The notes under the pieces were generated by a model, which was not told where the DNA came from, ran no database searches, and worked only from the letters and a program-made list of their open reading frames with translations. The position numbers and the translations under genes are program-made. A DNA stretch of 64,000 nt, from NCBI RefSeq assembly GCF_026914185.1, contig NC_070568.1, positions 3,058,001 through 3,122,000 of the forward strand, given 5' to 3'. The stretch is from Puccinia triticina. Taxonomy: Eukaryota > Basidiomycota > Pucciniomycetes > Pucciniales > Pucciniaceae. Positions 1-12,100 of this stretch are shown in pieces. Each line of letters opens with the position of its first letter. The stretch's first letter is position 1.

Positions 1-1396
1 GTAACCCCCAGATGAATTTCTTCATCCACTGGACCGTTCCAAGGAACTTCTTCACTCCTTTTGGTGACCGCGGAGAGGGCCAGGATTGGATGTCAGCCAC
101 TTTCTCATCATCAGCTTTGATTCCTTCCGCCGATATCCAGTGGCCCAGGAACTTTATCTTTGACCGAAATAGTTTTGTTTTCCTCGGGCTACAATACAGC
201 GCCACATCACGAAGTCTATTGAGGACTATTCTGACGTGATCCTCGTGTTCGCGGAAGGAGTTCGAGTAAATGACAATATCGTCCAGATAAACCACGCAGA
301 ACCAGTTGAGGACGTCTCCCAAAGCCTCCTCGAGGCGAGCTTGATGGGTTGCCGGAGCGTTCGTGAGGCCCATGGGCATGACAACCCACTCCATTAGACC
401 CCAAGGCGTCTTGACTGCTGTCAACGGTATGTCAGCTTCCCGCATCCGCGTTTGGAAGAAGGCATTCGTCTGGTCAAGGACAGAAAATACCTTACCCAAG
501 GCCACTAGTCGAACAATTTCATCAACATTGGATAGGGGGGATCGGTCCCTAATCGTCAAGCTGTTGAGTTTGCGATAGTCACAGACCCACTGGGGAAGTG
601 TGGTTGGATCTTTCTTTGGGATTAACATGCTGGGTGACGCGTATTGGCTGGATGAGCGCCGAATGCGTCCCGCATCGAGATGTTGTTGGAGAAGAGTCTC
701 CCAGGCTGCCATGTGTTTCTGGGGGTAAGGGAACTGGCGTTTGTTGATAATAGCGTCCGCGGCGGTGAGAACAATTTTATGTCTTGTCTTTGAAGCTACG
801 GACTGCATTTTCTTTGGAAACGAAGAGGGAGTGGTCGATTCGAATTCGTCTATCTCGTCTGAAACCGCTGGAATATTGATTGGGAATAGCTCTTCAAATT
901 CTTGAAGAATGAGCTTCCCTGATGCTTCACAGGGGTAGGTTTGGTCTTGCAGGTCTGTATGAATAGCTGCTGTTTCCTCAGTTGTCGATTGATAATCCAA
1001 GATTACTAGGCCAGTCCGTTTGCTAATGAGGGCCTGATCTTCTATCGACACTGTGAGCCCAAATTGATGCAGAAAGGGAGTACCCAAGATCATTTCATAG
1101 TCCCCAAGTACTGAGCCTATCCGCATTGCTACGTTTTCAAAAATGAGCGGTGGAGTCAGTGTATGCAGGGAAGCCACTGCGTATTGTCGGATCGGTATGG
1201 GTACGGTGGTATTGTCCCCCAGCGCAAGTCGGACCATAGTTGGTTGTGCTAGGTCCCGCCGTTCAAGGAGTGCTTTGTCAACTGCCTTGTCCGAAATGAT
1301 GTCCAGTTCCGACCCCGTGTCGACTAGGGCTCGGAGGCCCGTTGTGGAACTACTTAAGGGGCAGAATAGAGCTTGGAAGGGAAATGGATAGCAACA
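1..1396 (-). mobile_element. Ty3/gypsy retrotransposon polyprotein fragment (protease + RT), truncated by window edge
   Basis: The minus strand is open from 1396 to the window start. Reading from the high-coordinate side, a retroviral-type aspartic protease motif (LVDTGSELDIIS) lies near 1290-1325. A linker follows, then reverse-transcriptase blocks: IPKKDP and VCDYRKLNSL near 545-630, the Gln-x-x-Asn-Ala-Phe-Phe block near 455-470, and the catalytic YLDD at 278-289. RNase H and integrase would lie beyond position 1. The frame is closed by a TAG at 1397-1399 just before the protease and no Gag was recognised upstream, so the copy is 5'-truncated, frameshifted or expressed through a splice. 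The order protease-RT and the RT motifs fit Ty3/gypsy rather than copia. No flanking LTR was identified. Confidence 0.9.
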
Positions 1397-1399
1397 CTA

Positions 1400-3750
1400 G
1401 TAATAATGTAAGCTATGCAAGGGTGCCAATGAGGCTGCCTTCCTGACTAATGCTGAGGGGATGAGAGTAACACTATGAAAAAGAAGAAAAGGTGTGGCTG
1501 ATTTCTACTTGATCTTAGGACCTAGTACTATGAGCTGACTACTGACTACTGAGGGTGAGAGGGTTGGAGCAGTGAGGAGAGAGGGGAATGCAATGGCAAA
1601 GGTTCAATAGCAATGGGTTCAGGAGCAACTGCACTGATATCAATGGGTGATGAGTAATTTCTACTATAATTTCTGTATCTAGAATTCTGCATAAGGTACA
1701 AGTGAGGGAGGAAGGACAGTTCTTATATGAAAGGAAGGATGAGCACAGACAATGAGAAGTTCTGGCTATGGGAAGGAAGGTTGTACAAATGGGGAAAGGT
1801 TCTGGCTATGGGAATAAAAGATTGTACAAATGGGGAAAGTGATGTGAACATAGTAACAACTTGTAATGATGAGCACTACTGAAAGGGATAAGCACAGATC
1901 CAATGATGTAATGTACACAATAGGCATAGTACATAATGAGTAATGTATGTAAAGGGTTTAGTATGTGAGAATATATATGTAAAAGGAATGTAATGTAATG
2001 ATTCAAGTAAGTTACTAATGAAATGAGTATTGTAACTAATGAAGACTGTAGGTTTTCTGTAAGTCTTATATCCTCTATAACTACTGAACCATTGGAGATA
2101 AGGGGGTACTATGTATGAGTGACTATAGGTGAAATTTGGCGTAGAATCTGAATATGCAATAATAATGAGGTATTTGTGAAGGGTTATGGGGAAATTGGTA
2201 ATGTAATGATGAATATATGTAAAGGAAAGTAATAAAATACTACTTATGGTTTGGTATGGAGCACCACAACGTCCCTCCTAACATGAATCGGATGATAATC
2301 CGAGCTGGTTTGGTTGGGCGCAGAGACGGATTGAGAGAATCATCGTTTGTGAGATGATGACGAGGGAAGATACAAGCCGAATTGGCCGTTGAAAGCAAAA
2401 AGGAACGATTATTAGCCGAGACTGCAACGCGAGTCTGGGCCATACAAGACGAGTCTTTCGAACAATCCATTGTATCCAAAACGAGGTGGTTTCGAGAAAA
2501 AAAAAGTGTAAGAGTCCTGAAGAGGACTCTTCACTGGGCAGACAAAGGGGCTCTCACACAGAGCCTAAGTGGCACAATTTCTAGAAACCACTTATGTATT
2601 GAATTTCTAACCCAGGAGAGAAGATTAGCTTCTCTCTCTATATACATGTTGTGAAGTAATGAAAGAAGGAAATGAGACTCACCTAACCCAGGAGAGAAGA
2701 TTAGCTTCTCTCTGCTGAGTTAGGTGGGGCGCGGGGAGTGTTGAGTTAAGTATTGGAGAGTTGCTGATGTAAGCTTGTTGCGCTCTTCTTGTGAAGTCCC
2801 TGGTCTTCACATGAAGTCTGAGAATGATTGGACAGTGATTACATAGTGTGCCCCCGTCCGATTGACCACCGTAGCAAGGTATATTGCTTGGGAGCCCGGG
2901 TTCTGCAAATCCAACTTTTGGTAGGTAGTAATTGCTGAGCTATTGATTTCATTCACCACACACACCATACATAATAATAGTTTTCTGTCTATATAAAATA
3001 GACCCCATAGGGTTCAGACTACTCAAGGAAGGAATGAGAGATCAAATAACATCCCAACATTTGGTTGGGGGTAACAGACAGGTCCAGTTTCAACTACTTG
3101 AAGAAGGAATGAGAGAGAAGATAGAGATATCAAATAAAACCCCAACATGTGGTTGGGGGTAACAGACAGGTCAGGTTTGGAAAACTTGAGCAATATGTTG
3201 ACAAGGGAGTTAAGCGGCAGGTGTTGGGATGACAGCGGGAAGGACGGGACAGCTCATGAAGCAAGTTTCTACTTGAGGTTGGAAGGTGGAAACCTTCAAG
3301 CTCAATGTCCTTGATCATCTTAACTCTGTCAAATTAATGTGTGTCCTTCCTCATGTAGAGATTGATGTATCTAAATTGAACAGTTGTTTTGTCTTCAGCC
3401 TGCGGTTTTACTCTTGATTGATAAGGTTTAAACCAAAACACTTACACTTGAAGCAATATCCCATGGAGATGAGGCCTGAGTGCGGGATTGGGCAAGATGA
3501 TTTTTGGCTGCAATGAGTGTGATGAGTTGCAACAAGGCATATTGCGAGAGGATGGAGACAAAGGAAGATGAAGGAAAGAGGCAATTGGAGAGGATAGTTG
3601 AATGAATGTGTTTTCCGAATGAAGCAGGCAGGGGGGGGAAGAGGGAAGATGAAGAGCTTTTAGGAGAAAATTCAAAGAGGAGAGATGTAAAACCCCTGCG
3701 TCGCCCAAACCTTTCACATACTGTTCTTGAATGGCCTTACCTTGTGTTCT
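1400..3750. other. AT-rich intergenic DNA with local direct duplications
   Basis: No convincing gene. It contains a ~43 bp direct duplication (about 1757-1799 and 1801-1842, both with the core TTGTACAAATGGGGAAAG). There is a duplicated block near 3027-3090 and 3098-3172 sharing GGTTGGGGGTAACAGACAGG. A duplicated motif AGAGAAGATTAGCTTCTCTC occurs at 2616-2640 and 2690-2712. These may be decayed parts of the adjacent retrotransposon, but no LTR ends or primer-binding site could be placed. Confidence 0.5.
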
Positions 3751-3757
3751 CCTCATG

Positions 3758-3903
3758 TCCTAGCTCAGCAGAGAATCCAACTGACCACTCTCTCCGCTGA
3801 GCTAGGTAAGCTATTTCCCTTTTCTTGCTATTCTCCTTCCTCTTCACCACTTTTGTAGATAGAGCAGAGAATCCGACTGACCACTCTCTCCGCTGAGCTA
3901 GTT
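3758..3903. repeat. Pair of short hairpin repeats
   Basis: Two direct copies of one ~42 bp hairpin unit lie at 3758-3807 and ~3862-3902. In the first, CTAGCTCAGC and GCTGAGCTAG form the stem; the shared loop includes ACTGACCACTCTCTCC. A diverged relative with the stem CCTAAC/GTTAGG occurs near 2684-2726. The purpose is unknown; they may be ends of small foldback elements. Confidence 0.5.
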
Positions 3904-5142
3904 GCAATACCATCCCACCCGTTGGGATCAGAAGTCTAGAGGCTTGCCTCTCAGTGCCGTGCCGTACGCTTAGTGATGAGCTCCGGCTCTTACAAGAGAG
4001 TACATAGCAGCTTCAAACCAGAATCTGACATCACTACCATCAAACTTGGAAAAAAGTGGGCTGCTGCGGACTTCTTTTGAGCGGTTGGGCTGCCCCAGCC
4101 GGCAGCCCACTTTTACATTGCTGGGCAGCAGACAGTCCGTTGAGCTGCCAACAATCAGCAATTCAGCTGCCTGGGCCCTGGCATAAGAGTGTCAAAGGTT
4201 TTGCCGCAGCCTGCCGGGTGGGGACGAGGTCAACCATTGGGCGGCTCACAGTCAGCCTGATGTTGGTCAAGCCATTGAGTGGCTGCTTGGCAACAGACCG
4301 GCAGACCTGCGGCGGCTTGAACAAGGTCAGTCCGCCGCACCTCCTATCGTCAAGAGGTATGGTGGACTGACCTTTGCAAGACCCCGACTGTGAGATTAAG
4401 GACCCAGGCCCACAGCAACCTTTAAGGAAGCTTGCGCAGTGACAGCAATATCTAGACCCAGACCCCCAGCAACCCTTGAGGAAGCTGGCGCGGCTAGAAG
4501 CAAACCCAGACCCAGCTGCGCAAAGAGGTAAGCCCCCTCTGCAGTCCAGACCCTAACCCTTTCTCTAGCTGACAAGCTCCGCTCAATCACTCGCAGATAT
4601 GGCAACCACATTAGGAACTGCTACGGGAAGATTAGAGTTGAACTCAGCGTCTAAGTACGTACCTCGAGGAGAGTTAAAGTCGGAGCAACAGCTAACCTAC
4701 TTAACTCTTTTAGAACCCTTGCAGACCGCATTGGTAACCAGAACAGCCAGAAACAACAATCCCTGCTCAACAGGATTGCATCAACCGCTGCTCAAGGTGA
4801 GTAGACCGTCCTCTTCAAGGACCGGTAGAAACAGCTTGTAAGACTGACTGTGCACAAACAATGTTTGACCAGCAGATACCAACTCAGCTCACTTGTTCAG
4901 ACAGGAAAAGACCAAGCTTCTTAGATAGCCAGTTCCTGCATTGGTGAGCACGGTAAAAGACCAGACCAGAAGCGCAGCTAAGACCAAAGCTGACAAAGGT
5001 GCTTTTCTTTAGAAGCTCCTTTGTCAGCCTCAAGCATTAACTGCCGCCGCCTCAGCACTCAGAAGCAACCAAGAAGAATATCACCAAAGCCAGGCAACAT
5101 CTTGCTCTGCTTTCAGGTAAAGGACATTCTTCTCCAGTCCCA
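3904..5142. other. Intergenic, moderately GC-rich, no gene recognised
   Basis: Short open frames on both strands have no recognisable domains. There is a local imperfect duplication around 4404-4510 (CAGACCC and CAGCAACC blocks) and an inverted GCTGCC-rich stretch at 4045-4150. Nothing else is supported. Confidence 0.4.
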
Positions 5143-5254
5143 CACCAGGAAAAAACAATCATCACTTGTCTGCAAGTGACATAGCAAAGTACAAAGGCGC
5201 CTTTGTACTTTCTCATGTCACTTGTGGGCAAGTGATCATTGTTTTTTCCTGGTG
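5143..5254. mobile_element. 112 bp foldback MITE, copy 1
   Basis: The whole segment is an almost perfect palindrome. It starts CACCAGGAAAAAACAAT and ends with the reverse complement, with an inner CACTTGTCTGCAAGTGACAT stem and a GTACAAAGGCGCCTTTGTAC centre. A second copy of the same 112 bp length is at 34228-34339, showing this is a dispersed family. It would fold into one long hairpin when transcribed or single-stranded. No coding capacity. Confidence 0.85.
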
Positions 5255-5842
5255 CCACTTTCTTTTTTTTTTCTTAATTTATAAAATTGTGTATACAAAT
5301 GAATTAAGACAAAGAAAACCTTTCAGTTGCTCCAATTTTTTCACCAACAACGCGCTGCCCTGCATTTGCATGGCAGCGCAACAGGGTTGCTGCTGTTGGC
5401 GCACTGTCAGTCCGAGGGAGCCCAAATTGCTTCCGTGGTGTACGTTTGGGCCTGTTCACTCATGAAGATTCCAAGGGAGCTCATTTAAAAAACATTTATA
5501 CTAGGCATCTGATAGGTCTCAGTGTAAATATAGAGGGTGATTACACCAAGACGGCACTGTGCAGGGGCCTTAGCATAAAAAAGTAAGGATTGGTGGACTT
5601 CCTGTCAATCTGGAAAGTCAGATCTGAGCCACCAGATATCAAATTTTGCAGGGAAATCTGGGTCCCCAAAGATTGCCAAAGTGATCCAGAGTTCCAAACT
5701 CCAGATTTCCCTGCGAAACCTGGAATTCCAGATCTCTTCAAAAGTGACGGGAAGTCCTCCATTATTGACATTCCTCTCAGCCAAATTTCACCAATGAGGC
5801 ATGTAAGTCCCACCCAGAGGGAGGCCAAACGGGAGCAAACTT

Positions 5843-6465
5843 AACTAAGTCCCTCAATTGGAGGCGCGGGAGCGCTGTTGCAAAGCAACCCTCCAAAGGA
5901 GGGACTTACGCCCTAACTCACAAAACAATAGGCAGCAGATGTCTGTTTTCAGCCTTTTTTGCTTGTCCCTCCATTGAAGCTACGCAAGGACAGCTGGGGC
6001 CAAGTCAGCTGCTTCAAGAGATAGCCAAGAAGCATGGCTCTCTGCTGGTATCTTTCTTTTATCTGTAACAGTTGAACTTGATTTTTTTTAAAAAATTAAG
6101 AGCTGCTAAGTTTTGACAGGCGTCAAAAGTATGGCTTTGACCAAGGCCTGTTTGAACAATGCCCTCCCAAAACCCATGAACTCCTTTTTGTTTCATTTGG
6201 GATTCAAGAGAGTTTTTGGAGGGATCCAACCTCAGGAAGGTGGCTGGTGCAAGTGCTGATGTAGGCAGACAAAACTGTCTACTCAGAATTTTGATAGTCT
6301 AATATAGCTGAGTCAAGATATAATGAGTTGAAAATTTTGAAAGTTTTCCCCAGCCAAATGGGATTTCTGCTGCCTACTCTTTTGTGAGGTAGGGCGTAAG
6401 TCCCTCCTTTGGAGGGTCACTTTGCGACAGCGCTTGCGCAAGCTTAACTAGGCCTCTGGGCAGGA
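5843..6465. mobile_element. Two inverted copies of a small hairpin element flanking ~490 bp
   Basis: A ~95 bp arm at 5845-5942 (ACCCTCCAAAGGAGGGACTT at 5888-5907) recurs inverted at 6366-6460. The shared core continues into CGCCCTAACTCACAAAACA on one side and its diverged complement on the other. Each arm is itself a short hairpin resembling the 100 bp element at 30403-30502 (CTTAACTAAG start, GAGGGACTT end). The middle ~490 bp is non-coding. This is either one foldback element or two independent insertions in opposite orientation. Confidence 0.65.
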
Positions 6466-6832
6466 GGGGGAGCAAGCAGCGGAGCTGTCCACGCCAGTGG
6501 AGGCCTATACCTTAAGTCAGGATTCCCGCGTGATGAGTTTTTTGATTTCGCGGGAAAACCCTCTTTTTTGACTTCCTCCTCCTGTACCCGCTTCCTTGAT
6601 CATATCCACCTATTTCCCTAGCAGACAATGAAGGCCTGCTTCTTGTCTTTCTTTTGGTGTTATGTATCCTGTTGTACTGGTCCTCACTGATTTTATAATG
6701 ATTTTTGAAAACTGCCTGTTTTCAGCTCCCAAGGACTTGTTTTGGTGTGCGCGGGGTGCTTGAACCGCTTGTTTGAGCAAAAAAAAGTTTGAAGTGTGAT
6801 TTTATAAAAATCATTATAAAATCACAAGATTA

Positions 6833-7009
6833 GGGGGTATCAAATATGACAAAATCCACCGTTATGTTATTGATGGGTTTGAAAAAACCCACCATTTTTA
6901 AAACATGCTGGTCCTTCTTCTACTCCATTTTGGGAACCACTGGTGACAAATTTCATTTTTGGCTAATTGACTGGTTTCTGATTGTGGATTTCTCATGTTT
7001 GATACCCCC
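6833..7009. mobile_element. 177 bp mariner-type MITE (GGGGGTATCAAA ends), complete copy
   Basis: The terminal inverted repeats are GGGGGTATCAAATATGA at the left and TCATGTTTGATACCCCC at the right, flanked on both sides by TA. That is the target duplication expected of Tc1/mariner elements. A second, right-truncated copy starts at 17120. No coding capacity; the short open frame inside is incidental. Confidence 0.8.
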
Positions 7010-7167
7010 TATTATGTACTTGTTCTGAGTTTGGGTGAGGTGAACATGAAGATGCAGCTCTTCCACAATTTGCAAACCCTGCCCAAACAACCTCAAAGTT
7101 TTGAGGAAAGTGAGCAACTTCGATCGATTAGCTAAGTTCGAAAAGGGAGGGACTTTTTTAAATTTGA

Positions 7168-7435
7168 TGGCCAAAGAGGACCAAGCCCCACCACCACCAT
7201 CCATCCACCCAGCCCATCCGAGCTTATTTGGCAGCCAACCCCACCAGCAAGCAATATCCCAGCGCCACCCCTATTCGTCCCCTGGCACCCCCAGCCCATT
7301 CCTGCGGCAGCGAAACCAGTCCCTTCAGCCCATTCCTACTCTCTCGGCAGCCGAGCCGCCAACCGAAATGGGTTATCGAAAGAACGGGCCTATACGACCT
7401 CCACTGCGCTTTCGGCCCCGAATTCCCATGACTCA
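7168..7435 (+). CDS. Possible Pro/Gln-rich coding exon of unknown function
   Basis: From an ATG at 7168 the plus strand encodes ~89 residues rich in Pro, Ser, Gln and His. Codon choice is more GC-rich than in neighbouring DNA, and a GT follows after Gln at about 7436. It sits ~325 bp upstream of the phospholipase start on the same strand, so it may be an exon of a small gene, a displaced gene fragment, or leader sequence. No domain is recognised. The only support is composition, hence low confidence. Confidence 0.25.
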
Positions 7436-7760
7436 GGTATTAAAAAAGTAAGTGATTATTTCTTCGGAAGACACATTGGTATTCATTATTTATGTGCGCG
7501 TGCGTCTAACCTGATAGTTGGGAGGATTTGCGAAAACAAAAAACAAAAAATGTCCAAGCTTCTTGAAAAGGATAAGACATTCACATTTCGAAGGTCTCCA
7601 CCACTCGAGCTATCTGTTGCGTCAAGATCGAATCTCTTTTGAAAATCTCAACAAACTTACACAACCTTACGCTCTTTAGCACCTCAAAATACCAAATCAT
7701 ACTTATTAATTTTTTGCCATCGAAATCTGATCAACTTCAAAGTATCCAGAACCCAGTACC

Positions 7761-10234
7761 ATGATTTACATCGCCAAAGACAGAATACCATCATTGCTTG
7801 GTTTTGCGTTGATGTGTCTAGACGGACTGGCGTACTCACAAGCTGCGACTGAGGCGACAACTTCTTATGCACCATTTCGAGTTCAATGTCCGACCAACAG
7901 GCCACTGTTGAGGATGTCAGGCTCCGCGATTCAGAAAACTCAAACCTTATCACAAGATGAGCAGGCGTTCCTCAAGGGTCGTCAATCGGTCACAAGCTCA
8001 CTTTGGCGGAATTTTTTCACTGATGGACCCGGTAAAGCCACCGGCTATCAAAACACCCCACTCATGGCCCCAAAACAGAACGATTGGCCGGTACTCGGGA
8101 TCGCGCATTCTGGTGGCGGTGAACGTGCGACATTGTATGGAGCTGGAGTCTTGAATGCACTGTGAGTGGACTCCAATCCTGGATGACTTACTTAAATTGC
8201 TTGTTGAATTTCTTTTCTCTGCGCCATTTTTACAGTGATTCCGGGACAATCTCAAGTCCAATTCGGGGAGTTTATCAGTTAGCATCCTATTCAACAGGCC
8301 TCAGTGGTGGAAGCTGGCTGGTGGCTTCGATGACCGCACACAACTACCCTACACTACCTAATCTACTCTCCAGGTTACGATTGGATCTCGATATCATTCT
8401 ACCCGGAGGAGCGTTTTACAATAGTTGGCAATTCTTCCAGAATATCTTGTTTGTTGTCCTTCAGAAGAAACTTGCCGGCTTCACGACTTCAATGGTAGAC
8501 TATTGGGGTGTCGCCCTTGGGCAACATTTCTTGCCTGCAGTCACGACCGACAGTATGCCCTGGTTTATTTCTTCTACAAAACAGCAGACCAAACAGTCTG
8601 AAACAATTTCTATTCTAATCCATTGATTCATCTCGTCAACATCAGACTTTTACTCCAGCTCTTTTACCACGCCGCGTGGCGCGGGAATCACTTTCTCCGG
8701 TTTTCGTAACACACCATCACTTCGAGAGTTTCAGAAACCGCTTCCGATTATCGTCAGCAATCACTTGCCATTGGTCAATGGCAGCGTCAACCCGGACAAG
8801 CTTCCGATTCAAGGGATTACCTACATTCCCCTTTCAGCACCGATCTACGAATATTCGCCCTTCGAGTTTGGAAGCTTCGATCCACAATTAAGTGCTTTCA
8901 TCCCAACTGAATATTTAGGCACCAGCCTTGAATCAGGAAATCCCGTTGCACCTCCAGGAGGTTTCTTTTCATCCTTCCTATCTGGAGTTGGTAAAAATTG
9001 CGTTCGCGGTTTTGATCAAATGAGTTTCATTATGGGAAGCTCAGCAGCAGTTGAGTTACTTCAGACTGTGTACTTGGGTATCAAGTTGATCCTCATTCTA
9101 ACTATTTGACTTATCTGCGACAATCACAGCTCTGTAACACTGTATTTGGCGGTGCTGTACCAGATTTCCCCTCAGCTTATACTGCGGTAATGAATTACTT
9201 CACGGGCAGCGTTGGAGATCGCCAGCTAATGGTGGCACATTACCCGAACCCCTTCAAAGGTGTGAATGGCCAAATGGGATTTGACCGCTCAACCTCCGAT
9301 GAGTTGCTAATTGTAGACGGCGGTGAGTCCAAGATGGTCTATATCCATCATGGTGAACAGCTTGAAAAATGACTCCGAAGGTGTGTGGCCTAGGCGAGAA
9401 TGGAGAGAATATACCTTTCAATCCATTGTTAGCTCCAGCAAGAAATGTAGATGTTATAATGGCCGCAGACGCGTCGGCTGACACCAATAAGTACATCGAA
9501 ACAGTCCGACTCGGTAGTTGCTTTTGAGTACTGACTACTGATATCTTTATTCCCATCCGAATGCTATATGTACCGAAAACCTTTGCAGTTATCCCAATGG
9601 AACGGCTATGATCAACACCTGGCTTCGAATTCACAAAGTTTTACCTTCGGGTAGCGCCAACTTTCCACCTGTCCCATTACAACCTCAAGTCTGGATTGAT
9701 CAAGGTCTGCATCCCAACTCTGTATCTTAATTCTTGCGGAACTGTCATTGAAAAGCATTACTTCCAATTATTAACAGGATTCAACACCCGACCGACCTTT
9801 TTTGGCTGTAACGCGTCAAGCACCCAAGGAAATGGCGGCTATCCTTTGGTTGTTTATCTACCCAACAGTCCGCTGTCTGTTTCGGCAACTAACCCATCAA
9901 CCTTCAAACTTCAAGTTGAGTCGAGAAAAAAAGCACTCAAGACCATCATCTTTCGAAAAGCTCACGCTGAGAATGTTCTTGAACCTCGGACGTTCATCTT
10001 GTGTAGTATTCGGACAAAGACAGGGACCTTTTTCTACGCTCGGTAACAAACTCCACAGAACGCCCTCTCTTCGGGCCAAAAAAGATAGTAGATGGCAACT
10101 GGTCAACATGTTTATCTTGCGCATTGATTGATCGCTCAAGAAACCGAATGAATGTGACCAGATCTCCCGCCTGCGAAGTGTGCTTCGAACGCTACTGCTA
10201 CCATGATGGTGTCCTTCAGCCTACCAGACAATGA
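7761..10234 (+). CDS. Secreted lysophospholipase / phospholipase B
   Basis: Eight exons: 7761-8161, 8236-8552, 8646-9067, 9130-9322, 9394-9490, 9589-9704, 9778-9914 and 10007-10234. They join in frame to 636 residues, the usual size for fungal PLB. Introns are 62-98 bp GT-AG. The N-terminus has a hydrophobic signal-like stretch up to about residue 27. Family motifs are all present: SGGGERA (residues ~117-123, oxyanion/Arg region), GLSGGSW (nucleophile ~Ser157) and LIVDGG followed after an intron by ENGENIP (catalytic Asp ~443). Next come [14 protein letters not shown] and a Cys-rich C-terminus ending in CEVCFERYC. The enzyme removes fatty acyl chains from (lyso)phospholipids outside the cell or in the wall. 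No key residue is missing. It stands alone, with no partner gene next to it. Confidence 0.93.
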
Positions 10235-10794
10235 TCCTAACCCTCTCATCCGCCATTTCCGTCCCTATCGACCCCTCAACCCATAACACCAATCCACTGT
10301 GACTTATCACATTCACTTACCCACATGCCGTCCATCAATCGACATTCCTTGCTATGCTTCCTTACAAGCTTTGCACAAGTCTATCCCATTTCGTCTCCCA
10401 CTACATTCGCTCTTTAATTGCCCAGGCTGCATACATCATTACTCGCAAATCCCGGCGGCCCGGGCATGTCAATCTCATTATCTATTGAAACATCTTCCAG
10501 AGCCTCTAATCGATGACCCGATCCCCATATTATTCCTCGTACATCAATACTTTTGAAATATATTGTAATTTACTTCTTTTATGTATCCAGAACTTTTATC
10601 TATTTTTATCGGGCACGTACTGGAATGTACCTTCCACGCCTTGATGGCCTTGAATGATGTACTGCACATAAAGGTGTCCAGAACTTGAATGACAGCATTG
10701 TTGGCACCAACAAATTCATTTGCTGAAAACTGTTGGCAATAGATTCATAGCACCTTATTCAATAAACATGTTTTTTTTATGCAGCAAGATATTA
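10235..10794. other. 3' flank of the phospholipase gene, no gene
   Basis: AT-rich sequence after the TGA at 10232-10234. The first ~330 bp are C/T-rich and presumably 3' UTR. No gene or clear repeat was seen before the MITE at 10795. Confidence 0.4.
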
Positions 10795-10991
10795 GGGGGG
10801 TTCACAATTGAATTTTACCAAATTTGGAGCTAAATTTAAGGCCTTTATGAACAAAATTTTAAAACTTGGGAAAAATGCACAGCAGCAAGTGATACTAATC
10901 AATTAGTCCAATTCATCACTGTCTTAAAAAATAATAATAAACCCCTTAAACTGTGACCTATAGTCTTGTAAATTTCTATTGGGAACCCCCC
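10795..10991. mobile_element. 197 bp mariner-type MITE (GGGGGGTTC ends), diverged copy
   Basis: It starts GGGGGGTTCACAATTG after TA and ends GGGAACCCCCC before TA. The inner part shares TTTAAGGCCTTTAT with the better-preserved copy at 25499-25699. The right arm is degenerate. Non-coding. Confidence 0.65.
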
Positions 10992-12100
10992 TATTTTCTC
11001 AAGTTTGGCTGTGTCTGGGAATTGTCCCATGAAGTGCCTGTGCAAAATCAAAAGCTTGTGTGCCCTCACCAATTCCCCAAGGCTCCACTGTTGGGAGGCT
11101 CTTTTTTAACACTGGTGCTAGTGGCAACTTGCATGATATTTCAAAATTAAAACAGGAGCAGTCTCTTTGTGGCACCTACAAAGTGATTTTCTTCTAATTT
11201 GGCCTTCCTCTTTGCCACCTCTCATTGTTTCTCCAAAATTTCACCATCAAATCTGGACCCATAAGCGGATCAGGCGGATCATCAATGGCCACACAACAAC
11301 AAAAAACTCACATCCAATCTGATCACTTGATCACAGTCCAGCTTTCAATTGCATTGCCCATGTTAACAAACCAGGACACTAATTTTGTGCCATTTCAAGC
11401 TAATGTCTGCTAATTTTAGCAGTTGTTAGCCTGCAACATTACACCCAGGTGTAGTTGACCTGAAAATTGGCCAGCAAATGTAAATGCTCTGGGAAAAGGG
11501 TCCCAGATTCAACAATGAGGATAATCCTGGCTTTCACCTAGACATTGATTGGAATCCTTTACCCTCTTTTTCCCACACTGTTCTAATCAATTCTGCTCTT
11601 ATGCAGCCTGTCACCCAAAGACAACTGAGTTTGAACCTGGTAACATGACAAGCAATGTAAACACATATAAGAATTAATCCCAGTATATATGTCAAATGCA
11701 AACTTTGGTGACTGTGCAGTGAATTGAGCACCCTAAGAAGGAACAGTGCACTTAGCTTACACTGCAGGCATCACAATGTTGCTGCAGGCTGCAGCAACAT
11801 CATGATGCTTCACAAGGATGTTCATTTGTCAGTTGCAGAGACAACTGCATAAGTACATACAAACCACCTGCCTGATGACCAGCACAGGCTGGAAATTGAG
11901 GGAATTACATAGTACATATAAACCCCTCAATGGCCAGTACAAATGGGCTGTTATGGAGCTCCGCTCGGTGCTAGGCCGGCGGCAGCGCTGGGAGGGGAAA
12001 CAGGTGTTGTGAGACTGCCCTCTCGGATGGTCCAGAAATGAGTTGTGAGGATTTGAAGTGATAGCTGGGGGGAATTGGTTTTGAGGTAACGTTGAGCTGT
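10992..12100. other. Intergenic DNA, hairpin at 11766-11810
   Basis: No gene is supported. An imperfect hairpin with TGTTGCTGCAGG opposite CTGCAGCAACA lies at about 11774-11800. A related GCAGCAAAGTGTTGCTGC motif recurs near 13363-13382. Confidence 0.35.

Noticed and set aside
2240..2654. Possible Gag for the gypsy fragment
   Set aside because: Neither strand shows a Gag-like or Cys-His zinc-knuckle region, and the distance to the protease frame is filled with AT-rich repeats.
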